A DNA stretch of 11,097 bases from Stemphylium vesicarium. Its lineage: Eukaryota; Ascomycota; Dothideomycetes; Pleosporales; Pleosporaceae. The notes under the pieces are model-generated. The model ran no database searches. It saw nothing but the letters and a program-made list of their open reading frames with translations, and was not told the origin of the DNA. Numbering within the stretch: position 1 is the stretch's first letter; each line of letters starts with the position of its first letter. Both the position numbers and the translations under genes were made by a program. The stretch lies in assembly GCA_004380135.1 (NCBI GenBank), contig QXCR01000385.1:1-11097 (forward strand), in the 5' to 3' direction. Positions 1 to 7,213 of the stretch are shown one piece after another.

Positions 1-293
1 ATCGTACGGGTAGGGTCTTGCTAACTTGTAACACTAACAAGTAGCCGTTCTCAATTCCAACTCGTCACGTACAAGAAGGAAGAGTAAGGTAAGAGTGACC
101 TTTCTTATAATGTTATGGGCGGAAAGAGGCCTGCTAACGAGTATGCATTTGCTCCTATGTACAGAATAAGAAAGGTAGAGAAAAGAAGTGTAGGTGTCCT
201 CCTTCGTACGGTACTTATCCTTTGCGCTACCTCTACGCTAGCGTTCCGCGCTAGCCTAAAGTAAGAAGGTAGCAGTACTTAGGCGTAGCCCTT
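1..293. other. Unassigned sequence left of the retroelement
   Basis: I see no gene here. The first 180 bases still contain many CA and TG dinucleotides, unlike the sequence from about 300 onward, so they were mutated less or come from a different source. A 7-bp inverted repeat, GCTAGCG / CGCTAGC with a 5-base spacer, lies at 237-255. The reverse transcriptase catalytic Y-x-D-D motif should lie just upstream of the recognisable pol sequence. The bases around 276-290 read YLGVA in the pol frame and are not a clean match, so the element is either broken or rearranged at this point. Confidence 0.4.
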
Positions 294-1100
294 TACATAT
301 ATACCCACGAAGACGATGTTGCGCTATACTAGCGCGCAGTACGCGCTATACTATAATTACTAAGAGAAGCTAAGTTATTTATAAACCTAAAGAAATGCAC
401 TTTTGCGGCTAGCGAGGTATATTTTCTAGGGTTTATCGTTATAAGGCAAGGCGTACGCGCTAATCCTGCGCGCGTTAAGACTATTATATAATAGCTAACA
501 CCTACTAACACTAAGAAGCTATAGTCCTTTTTAGGCTTTATAAACTTCTATTAACGCTTTATTAAGCGTTACGCTATAGAAATAGCACCCCTTATAGATA
601 TCCTTAAGGGGAAATAAGCGTTCTATTAGAATAAGGCCATAGATGCTTCTTTTCTAAGGCTAAAGAACCGCTTTATATATATGCCTATTATGCGCTATTT
701 TAATAAGACACTTCTAATCCGTATTAAGATAGATGCTTCTACGTTTACTATCTTAGGTATACTATTATAGTTATTTAAAGATAATAAGTAGCACTTAGTT
801 ACTTTTATTTTAAGGAAACTCTAGAATATAGAGTTAAATTATAAGGTGTATAATCTAGAACTGCTAGCTATTATATATAGCTTTAAGTAGTGGCGGCACT
901 ACCTAGAGAGTGCATAGCATACTATTTAAGTTTTAACTAATTATAATAACCTACGCTTAATCCGCGCAGTATAGAAGCTTAACCCGCGTTAAGTACGCTA
1001 GGCTTTATATTTAGGAGCTTTTAATTTTAAGGTAAAGCACTATCTAGGAAATACTAACTCTATAGATAGCCTCTCTAGAAGAGCGGATTATAAGTAGGAA
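294..1100 (+). pseudogene. pol remnant: RT C-terminus plus RNase H
   Basis: The + frame (codons starting at multiples of 3) reads IYTHEDD at 297-317, then KLFINLKKCTFA from 372, YFLGFIV from 420 and SFLGFINFY at 525-551. This is the thumb and connection region of Ty3/gypsy reverse transcriptase. RNase H follows: IKIDAS with its first catalytic Asp codon at 732-734, NLELLAIIYSFK with the catalytic Glu at 858-860, and VLTNYNNL. In that last block the expected third Asp (family pattern TDH-N-L) is Asn at 939-941, a change explained by TpG to TpA. Stop codons interrupt the frame throughout, so no product is possible. The YxDD polymerase motif is not recognisable upstream. Confidence 0.85.
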
Positions 1101-1394
1101 AATCTATCTTTAACTTAGTTATTACCTACTCTATAGAATAAACTTCTAGTAAGAGTAGAGTATAGTAGAGCGAGAGGATCCACACCTAGGCTTAGTCTAG
1201 TGGGCGCGTGTGAGATGTACGTAGCCAACGTTTGCAGAGCCGTGAAGGTCCCTACTGCTAGCGCCATGGGATGCATACCATGCGTGCCACGCTCACTGGC
1301 TAGGGTACTAGTTAGTAGCGAACCTATGCTAGTAGAGTCGGAAGCTCTAATAGATATTCTGCTCTAGTTGTAGCAAAGGGACGCCTTTACCTAG

Positions 1395-2600
1395 CAGCGG
1401 GTCGCGGACTCTAAGCGAGTAACACGCACTCAAAGTAGCAGAGATGCGCTAGTTTAGCGCATTAATAAAAAGGAAGTCCTAAGATATAATAGCAGGATTT
1501 ATATTCTAGAGGAACTAGCTATTAGGTAGGAGATTTTATTCTAGAACTATAATACGCGCATAGTAGGCTATTTTAGCGTATATAGGACGCTTAAGCTTAT
1601 TAGTAGGCTATATTATTAGCTATTACTTAGCTATAATATCTAGGAATACGTAAGGACGTATGCTATATATTAAAGGAGTAAAGCTCAATAGTATAGCAAA
1701 TATAGTAAGCTATTACTACTACTAATTCTAAAGAATATCTTTAAAGAAATTACTCTTAATTTTATTATAAAGTTATTATTAGTAAAGAATAGCTTAGATT
1801 ACGTCTTTAATATAGTACTTATAATAATTAACTACTTCTTAAAGATAGTAATCTATATATCTACTTTAAAGACTTAAGACGTAAAGTAATTCGCTAAATT
1901 CTATTTTAATTAAGTTATCTTATAGTATAGAATCTAAAAAGGTATTATATTAAACTATAGTTTAGTCTTTACCTTAGTATTTTAGATAGAAATCTACTAC
2001 TAACTATAAGTAAAGCGTAGGCTTAGTATAGCCTTCTATCTATAAATAGATAGATAAACTAAGCGCTAGAACTAGACTATAGAATAATACCTTAGGATAT
2101 TTACTTTAGATAAGTAAAATAACCAAGTTTTATTATTAGTAATAGTATAGTTTACTTATAATAATTTAATTTATAAATTAATAAAAGTAATACTATTTTA
2201 CTTAGTATATAGTAAGCACCCCTTACTCTCCACGCCTCCTAAGGATAGTAGGCAAGAGGGGGAGATGCTAGACGCAGTCGATAGAATTTAGCGCATGCAC
2301 GACGCACGCGCATTAGTATAGGAACACCTATAGAGAGTATAAGAGTATTAAAGCTAATATTATAATAAGAAATATAAACTAGAAGTTTTTTATAAGAGAG
2401 ATTTTATACTTCTTAGTATAAAATATATTAACTTAGCCTATTAACTTAGTAAAAAGCTTTCTAGTAAGTTTATTAGACTATTTTAGATATAAAGCGTAGT
2501 TAGAACGTAGGTATACTACCTACTTCTACTATTTAACTATTATATTTATAATATATTCTATATATCTCTTCTAGAATAATAGAATTCTAGAGATAACTAT
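1395..2600 (+). pseudogene. pol remnant: integrase (zinc finger and DDE core)
   Basis: The frame continues unchanged. RDALV, VLRYNSRIYI and SVYRTLKLISRLYY mark the N-terminal zinc-binding domain. The family's H-x6-H-x29-C-x2-C ligands fall on Tyr codons at 1548, 1569, 1659 and 1668. The rve core follows. The first Asp is Asn at 1758-1760 (TLNFI), the second is Asn at 1953-1955 (ILNYSLVFT), and the Glu is Lys at 2061-2063. The last two sit at the D-x35-E spacing. Later blocks include FTYNNL, YSKHPLLSTPPKDS and EGEMLDAVDRI, ending with YNIFYISLLE, the usual C-terminal integrase end before a chromodomain. Ancestral residues are inferred from family patterns; the observed codons are read directly. 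Confidence 0.85.
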
Positions 2601-2639
2601 AATAATAATACTTAACTACTAGAGATTACTATAGAAGAT

Positions 2640-2802
2640 AAAGAAGTCTAAGAAGTAGAAAAAATCTTTAGAAAATAAATTAGAAAGAGCTAACTATAAT
2701 ACTAGTTAAAATAGAAAGAATATAATAAATCTTAAGATACTTAGACTCTAGCTTCTAATTTTAAAGATATAGAGAAACTAGTCTAAGACTTTAAAAAGAT
2801 AT
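2640..2802 (+). pseudogene. Chromodomain remnant at the pol C-terminus
   Basis: Still in the same frame, EVEKIF at 2652-2669 is followed by a short basic stretch, a KEYNKS block near 2715 and SNFKDIEKLV to about 2783. This spacing fits the chromodomain that chromoviral integrases use to bind methylated histone H3. The two tryptophans expected in the K-W-K-G-Y and D-T-W positions are TAG stops at 2712-2714 and 2742-2744, each a TGG to TAG change. The helix after them ends at a TAA at 2802. Confidence 0.7.
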
Positions 2803-2983
2803 AAAGCTTATAGTAAAAGAAGTAATAGAAAAGATTATAAGAAACTTATTTATAGCGTATTTAAGGCGTATACTTACTATATAGGACTTAAGGTATCTAT
2901 ATATATAAAAAAAGATAAAAAATAAACCCTTCTTAATTACTACTATTCTCGCCTTTATTCTTATCTACCCACTCCTTACTACC

Positions 2984-2998
2984 TAGAGGCGGGAGGGA
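2984..2998 (+). other. Candidate polypurine tract
   Basis: A purine-rich run, AGGCGGGAGGG, lies after the end of pol and just before the candidate 3' LTR. This is where plus-strand DNA synthesis of an LTR retroelement is primed. Position and composition are the only evidence. Confidence 0.45.
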
Positions 2999-3010
2999 CT
3001 TATTATCGTC

Positions 3011-3011
<1 letters not shown>

Positions 3012-3048
<37 letters not shown>
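3012..3048 (+). repeat. (TTA)12 microsatellite
   Basis: A run of about 12 TTA units lies near the start of the candidate LTR, just after ATCGTCG. Because TTG becomes TTA under RIP, it may be a mutated TTG repeat rather than an original TTA repeat. Confidence 0.9.
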
Positions 3049-3830
3049 CTCCTATACTACTACCCTAGAGAAATATTAGTAAAAGAAAAATATTAAAAAA
3101 TTAATAAGCGCGTACTATTCTTATAGTATAAGCTACTAGCTACTCTAAAGTAGCTATAATTCTACACTATTTAACTAGAATTAGACTTAAGTACTAAGGT
3201 AAAGTTACTAGAACTTAAGTAGGAATCTTAAGAGGAGTCTTAGAATAAGTAGCGACGTAGTAGTAGTTTGCGAGCTCTAGATTAAATTAGTGCTAGTAAC
3301 GCGTAAACTTAACGCTAGTAGTAATTATACTAGTGTTAGTCTTAGGCTTTTTAGTAGTATTAATAGTAGTATTATACTAAGCGCGAAGCTAGTATAGGCG
3401 ATTAAGGTAGCTATTTATCTTAGTAGGCACCTATTAAGATTAGCTAAGGCGCAGCGCTTATAGAATACCTTAATTACTTACTAAAGTATATCTACCTTAA
3501 TTACTAGTAGAGTAATGCTTATAGCGGCGATGTTCCGACTTCTCGCATATCTTCTTCTACTTAATAACGCTCTAAGCGCAGCGCGTGTAGGTCGCAACTA
3601 AAGCGACTTAATTAGCGCGCTTTTTAAGGTCGCTAAACGCGAATAGGCGAGTACTACGTAAGTAGGATTTCTTAATATACTTAGAATTTAGATAACAAAC
3701 TATAGTAAAGAGTGTAGCGTGCGCTAAAGATGCGTTAGAGGAGTATAATAGTATTATTATAGTAGTGTTAAATAAGAGAGTAAGGATAAAAAGTTTCTAT
3801 TATAATAATATAATAAACGGTTACTATAAT

Positions 3831-3923
3831 AAAATTAGTAAATAACTATCCGTACTTACTATAATAACAAAGTAGGCGACCTAAAGGAGTGAAGTAAATA
3901 ATATTTAGCACTTATTATAATAA
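3831..3923 (+). repeat. Three copies of TTAYTATAATAA
   Basis: The 12-mer TTACTATAATAA occurs at 3831-3842 and 3856-3867, and TTATTATAATAA at 3912-3923. Similar TATAATAATATAATAA sequence lies just upstream near 3800. They sit in the 3' part of the candidate LTR. They could be short subrepeats or RIP products of a richer motif; no function is evident. Confidence 0.6.
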
Positions 3924-3968
3924 CGTAAATAGCGTTTATTACCTCTTAAATCCGCATTCACTACAACA

Positions 3969-4079
3969 TCATCCCAAACAAACCGGGGACGCGCGCAATA
4001 GTGGTTGCAGCGGCAGCGCACCGCTGCGGCGCACGTGCGACGCGCGATAGACGGACAGTATCTAGACACTCTTTTCCTA
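3969..4079. other. GC-rich, un-RIP'd wedge between two mutated repeats
   Basis: About 100 bases rich in G, C and CpG, with normal numbers of CA and TG, lie between two AT-rich blocks. A 7-bp inverted repeat, GCAGCGG / CCGCTGC, occupies 4007-4013 and 4021-4027. The perfect palindrome CGCACGTGCG is at 4030-4039. No reading frame is recognisable. It is probably flanking DNA, not part of either transposon. Confidence 0.6.
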
Positions 4080-4520
4080 TTTCTCCCCTTAAGAGTTTTT
4101 AGGTTTTTATTAAGACTAGAACTATTAAGAACACTAGTTTAAAGAAGGAGGCTCTATAATACTTAGGCTAAAGGCCTATAGTTAGACGTATTTAATTCTA
4201 ATATATTTACTTCTTATACTCGCGCCTTAGTAAAGATACCTACTTTTAACCTACGCTTCGCGTAAGGGAAGAGAGGTAAGAATTATTCTCCTTACTACCC
4301 CTATCTAGTGTAGTAATATAGAGCCATCCTCTACTATTCTATTGCAGTGTGAAGCAAATACTATTGCCTATAACTGCCCCTTATATATATTTAACTTTAA
4401 AATCTAAGGATTAGTACTTAATTCTTAAACTTTTAAGTTATTTATTAATCTTTATATTATACTTACCTTATCTTATTTATTACGCGCCTAGCTTATTTCT
4501 AAGAACTAACCCTAGGACTC

Positions 4521-5130
4521 TCTAAGGACGGACCTTCACACTTTCTCCCTACCTTTAAGGACGCATTTTTTAACATATTTACATATAAGAACTACAAAAA
4601 GGCCTTTAGAATAGTAGGACTAGTTCTTATTAATATATAGAGAGTTCTTAATTACCTTAGAATCTATTTTTATAAACTACTACCAGTTACTCTACTAGAA
4701 ACACCTTAGTAGTCTAGAATACTAAGTAATATATATAAATTTACATTATAGTTAAAGCTTATAAGAGAGTCCTTTATATAATTACTAATAAGTACTTAAG
4801 AAGGCTTCTTAAAGCCTATTAAAGAAGTTAAAGAGATACTATGTAAAACTTTCTTTATTAAGGCCTACACATAAGAGCTTAAAAAGTAAGTAGTAGAGTT
4901 AATAAGGCGTAGAAGGCGTAAAAGAAAGTAAATTTAGATAGGCAGTATAATAAAGTTTAGTATAAGTATATTATAGATAGTTAAAAGTACTTCTACTACT
5001 TATATAACGTCTTAGAAAAGTAGTAGTAGAGATAGTTAAAAAAGAACCTAGCTAACTTAATAATACTATAGTAGTTATAGAGGGACTAGATATAACGCTA
5101 TTCTAAATCTAATATAGCTACGTTGTATAA
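4521..5130 (+). pseudogene. pogo-like transposase C-terminal remnant
   Basis: In the frame with codons at multiples of 3, FLPTFKDAFFNIFTYKNYKK and AFRIVGLVLINI sit at about 4539-4634. This matches the F-x-AF-x-x-x-x-T-x-x-N-x-x-x-(A/G)FR-x-(A/T)GL-x-P pattern that follows the catalytic core in fungal pogo transposases. Further on come a long charged stretch and ELKK..VVELIRRRRRKRK near 4875-4935, the usual basic C-terminal tail after a short coiled segment. At 5064-5096 the residues YYSSYRGTRYN could be a RIP'd C-x2-C-x-GTGHN zinc-knuckle-like block, as some members carry. All stops are TAA or TAG and I saw no frameshift. Confidence 0.6.
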
Positions 5131-5195
5131 ATGATCTATAGAGGATATAGAGTTACTTTATATTTTGTACGTAGTATTCGCGATGCTAAGAAAAC

Positions 5196-5227
5196 GTGGC
5201 CGGCTCACTGCGGTGGCCGGCTCACTG
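5196..5227. repeat. Tandem repeat GTGGCCGGCTCACTG, 17-bp period
   Basis: Two perfect copies of the 15-mer at 5196-5210 and 5213-5227, separated by CG. They are GC-rich and still carry TG and CA, in contrast to the mutated coding block on the left. Position at the end of the transposase remnant suggests a terminal or subterminal repeat of that element. Confidence 0.7.
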
Positions 5228-5465
5228 GTGCTTTATGTTATTAAGAATATAAGAATAAAATAGTTTTGTCATTTCTCTTCTTATTATTAAACACTATATT
5301 TATATTTTTTTACTTAAATTATTAAAAAGTAATTTTACTACTTATATAGAATGAAATTATTTTTATTTAGATATCTGTTATTCTGTTTAGTTGCTAAACA
5401 ACTCTATAGACCTACTGTCCGGACGCAGCCCTGCACCACTACGCCATGCAACCAAAAAGGTACGT

Positions 5466-5488
5466 ATGATCAGTGAACTACTGATCAT
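5466..5488. repeat. Perfect 9-bp inverted repeat
   Basis: ATGATCAGT, a 5-base spacer (GAACT), then ACTGATCAT. It could form a hairpin or be a small element footprint. No neighbouring gene explains it. Confidence 0.8.
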
Positions 5489-5669
5489 GGTGCAGGATAG
5501 TACATATCGTCATCTGGCCCGACACGGCCTGACAGCTTCAAGTATAATTTGTATTCTAGCCTTCTTTGATATTTCTATCTAGTGCAGTTAATGCGGCATT
5601 GTGGGGTAGAGGTAGTTGTGTTGGGGTCTTGGCACAGGTAGGCCACGAAGCATGCACCCACGTTAAGCT

Positions 5670-5679
5670 TTTATTTATT
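5670..5679 (-). terminator. Candidate polyadenylation signal of the pectin lyase gene
   Basis: Read on the minus strand, two overlapping AATAAA hexamers occur here (5674-5679 and 5670-5675), about 210 bases after the stop codon of the pectin lyase gene. Fungal signals are loose, so this is a candidate only. Confidence 0.4.
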
Positions 5680-5888
5680 ATAAGGTCTATAATATTTAAG
5701 AAGTTCCCAATCTCACATGGCGATGAGTAGTACCTAGCAAGACTTGTTCATAAAACTACATAAGGTAGAATAGATATAGAGAAAGTAAAGAGACCGCACG
5801 CTAATCGTGCACGTTGGCCGCACGGAAGGAGTCGAGATCCCTGTGCTTACAGCGCCTGCGCTCGTAGTTCGTACCCGTATCGAATGAA

Positions 5889-7098
5889 CTAGATCTTACC
5901 TACACCAGCGATAGAGCTGATGCTTGAGCTTGCTGCCGACGCACCAGCGACATTCTTGCCGTTGAAGTTGCTGAAGAAAGATGTATCAGTGCCGGTAAGC
6001 GAGCCACTGCTACCAAAAGCATTGAGCTGGCAGTTGTGACCTAAGTAGCTCTGGCAAGCCGTGTTGGCGCTCGTAGAGGGGGAAGCGAAGAACTGGCCCT
6101 TGTTCGCAAGGAGTGGAGCAGCAACATTTTGAAACACATTTCCCTCTGCGACAACCTTGCCTCCAGCTTCATTGTCAAACGCATGGCCTGTGTTACTGTA
6201 GAAGTAGTTGTTGACTGCGTGCAACAGAGTGTTGCCACCAACTTTGGGGCTACGACCGGAGGTGTGGTGGATGTAGTTGCCCTTGAGTGTGATGAGATCC
6301 GAGGAGCCGATGAGCAGCATAGTCCAGTAGTGGCGGCCATTGCAAGAAGCGGACCAGGAGGTGACTCCGTCGAACTCTGTGTTGGAGATTGTCACTCTGT
6401 TCGATGCACCGTAGCCTGCGACGAACATTTGGCGACCGATGAGGGATATCTTGCAGTGGTCTTTTGTAGCTGTTAGAAAGGAGCGTGGAGGTGAGAAAAG
6501 ATAGGTACGTACCAACCCAGACCAGATCCGCGCCATCCAGAGTAATCGCATCGCCGCCCCAGATATACTGTGGGTTGAGCTCGGTGATATGAATGTTTTG
6601 GATAATGATATTCTTCGCTCCATTGGCAATCCGCAGGCCCTTGCCACGAATCACACCTTTGCTACCAACACCAATGATAGACTTGTTGGACCCGAGGTTG
6701 ATGGGCGAGGTTCCTGCGGCGTCGTATGTGACCTGGATACTGGTAGCTCCAGATCCAGCATTGCCATTGTCACACCAGTTGGCGGCATTGATGGCGTCCT
6801 GACCTCCATTTCCGGGGCAGGTGTTTGATGCAGGACGGCAACCTGTCTCGGTCTTGGTGCCTTCAGTGCCCTTGAAGTTGAACTCTCGATCCAGAACAAT
6901 GCATCGAGCAGTGCTGTCAGTGAGCCAAGTTTTCAATTGGGCGATGGAAGAGGGTATGGCGCATGCCGCGCTGCCACCTCCCGTAGTGCCTTTGCCAAAG
7001 CCCTCAGGTGTGCCTTGAACAGCGTATGCCGCTCTTTCGCCAACCACTGCGGCATTAGCGGTGTAGGCGCTCATAAGCGCAAGAACGGAGAATTTCAT
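5889..7098 (-). CDS. Secreted pectin lyase, polysaccharide lyase family 1
   Basis: Cleaves methyl-esterified pectin by beta-elimination (EC 4.2.2.10) outside the cell. Exons are 7098-6513 and 6460-5889 (complement), 385 aa, the usual length. ATG 7098 is chosen because it starts a signal peptide (MKFSVLALMSAYTANAA) and no in-frame ATG lies upstream. The body is a PL1 parallel beta-helix: GFGKGTTGGG near 33, NIIIQNIHITELNPQYIWGG near 163-182, HTSGRSPK at 261-268. Residues D183, R205, R265 and K268 align with Aspergillus niger PelA Asp154, Arg176, Arg236 and Lys239 at identical spacing. The HTSGRSPK block and overall resemblance to PelA favour pectin lyase over calcium-dependent pectate lyase. 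C331 and C339 keep the spacing of a conserved disulfide. Intact; no RIP damage seen although a RIP'd block begins within about 0.7 kb. Confidence 0.93.
6461..6512 (-). other. Intron of the pectin lyase gene (52 bp)
   Basis: On the minus strand it begins GTACGT and ends ACAAAAG, with a CTAAC branch site at 6476-6472. Splicing joins G to AC and gives W-V-D-H, the family sequence. A second AG ending at 6470 would add three residues in frame but lies right against the branch site, so it is unlikely to be used. Confidence 0.9.
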
Positions 7099-7179
7099 GA
7101 TGGGACTGAGTGTGAAAGACAATGGCTTGGTGCTGTATAGACGAGAAGAGAGGGCAGAGAACAGAGTGCCTGTGAGCGA

Positions 7180-7202
7180 AACATGTTACCGGACAACATG
7201 TT
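7180..7202. repeat. Inverted repeat in the pectin lyase 5' region
   Basis: AACATGTT at 7180-7187 reading AACATGTT again at 7195-7202 as its inverted complement, with a 7-base spacer. It lies between the candidate TATA box and the start codon, so it could be a transcribed hairpin or a dimeric protein site. Confidence 0.6.
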
Positions 7203-7206
7203 CATG

Positions 7207-7213
7207 TTAAATA
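7207..7213 (-). promoter_or_regulatory. Candidate TATA box of the pectin lyase gene
   Basis: TATTTAA on the minus strand, 109 bases before the ATG. A CT-rich stretch (about 7131-7172, minus strand) follows it, the usual setting of fungal transcription starts. No further regulator site is called with confidence. Confidence 0.45.

Larger units (their letters stand above)
294..3968 (+). mobile_element. 5'-truncated Ty3/gypsy chromovirus, RIP-mutated
   Basis: One reading frame, from 294 to about 2802, carries in order the reverse transcriptase C-terminus, RNase H, integrase zinc-binding domain, integrase core and chromodomain. This is the chromovirus order within Ty3/gypsy elements. A purine-rich tract (2984-2998) and a candidate 3' LTR (3001-3968) follow. 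By eye the frame holds about 65-70 in-frame stops, all TAA or TAG, and I needed no frameshift to follow the domains. CA and TG are almost gone and TA dominates. These are the marks of RIP (CpA to TpA on either strand), a fungal premeiotic defence against repeats. The gag part, the 5' LTR and most of reverse transcriptase lie outside the window or are lost. The RIP'd core is certain to me; the outer limits are estimates. Confidence 0.85.
3001..3968 (+). repeat. Candidate 3' LTR of the chromovirus
   Basis: The stretch has no coding signal and is RIP-mutated almost to its right edge. It begins TATTAT directly after the purine tract and would end ACAACA at 3963-3968. TATTAT is what RIP makes of TGTTGT, the exact inverted complement of ACAACA, and fungal LTRs commonly start TGT and end ACA. 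At the right edge the base composition switches abruptly to GC-rich, un-RIP'd DNA. The 5' LTR is outside the window, so no pairwise match can be made here. About 968 bp is long but possible for an LTR. Confidence 0.35.
4080..5227 (+). mobile_element. RIP-mutated pogo/Fot1-like DNA transposon remnant
   Basis: A second AT-rich, CA/TG-poor block. From 4521 to about 5130 one + frame reads as the C-terminal part of a DDE_1 (pogo/Fot1/Tan1-type) transposase. The block ends at a GC-rich 17-bp-period tandem repeat that is a plausible terminal inverted repeat. I could not recognise the N-terminal DNA-binding or catalytic parts in 4080-4520, which holds only stop-ridden frames, so the left part is too mutated, frame-shifted or missing. 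I did not find the inverted complement of the right-end repeat in the window. Confidence 0.5.
5228..5888. other. Transposon-to-gene transition, no gene recognised
   Basis: 5228-5400 is AT-rich but keeps TG and CA, so the richness is not of the RIP kind. From about 5405 the composition becomes ordinary. A 63-codon frame at 5391-5582 resembles nothing I know and crosses a perfect inverted repeat, so I do not call it a gene. Inverted repeats: TGTTTAG / CTAAACA at 5384-5400, ATGATCAGT / ACTGATCAT at 5466-5488, GCACG / CGTGC at 5796-5810. The part next to 5889 is presumably the 3' UTR of the pectin lyase gene. Confidence 0.6.

Noticed and set aside
329..511. 60-codon minus-strand open frame
   Set aside because: It is antisense to the recognisable reverse transcriptase remnant, in RIP-mutated DNA.
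3531..3660. Repeated GGTCGC/GCGAC motifs as a possible CRISPR-like or structured array
   Set aside because: Only two irregular copies, inside the candidate LTR, and the host is a fungus.
5391..5582. 63-codon plus-strand open frame
   Set aside because: No recognisable protein features; it crosses a perfect inverted repeat and a tRNA-like block at the transposon edge.
6129..6476. 115-codon plus-strand open frame
   Set aside because: It is an antisense shadow of the second exon of the pectin lyase gene.
6461..6512. Alternative 3' splice site ending at 6470 (three extra residues)
   Set aside because: The AG follows the CTAAC branch site immediately, leaving no room; the chosen AG also gives the conserved V-D-H sequence.
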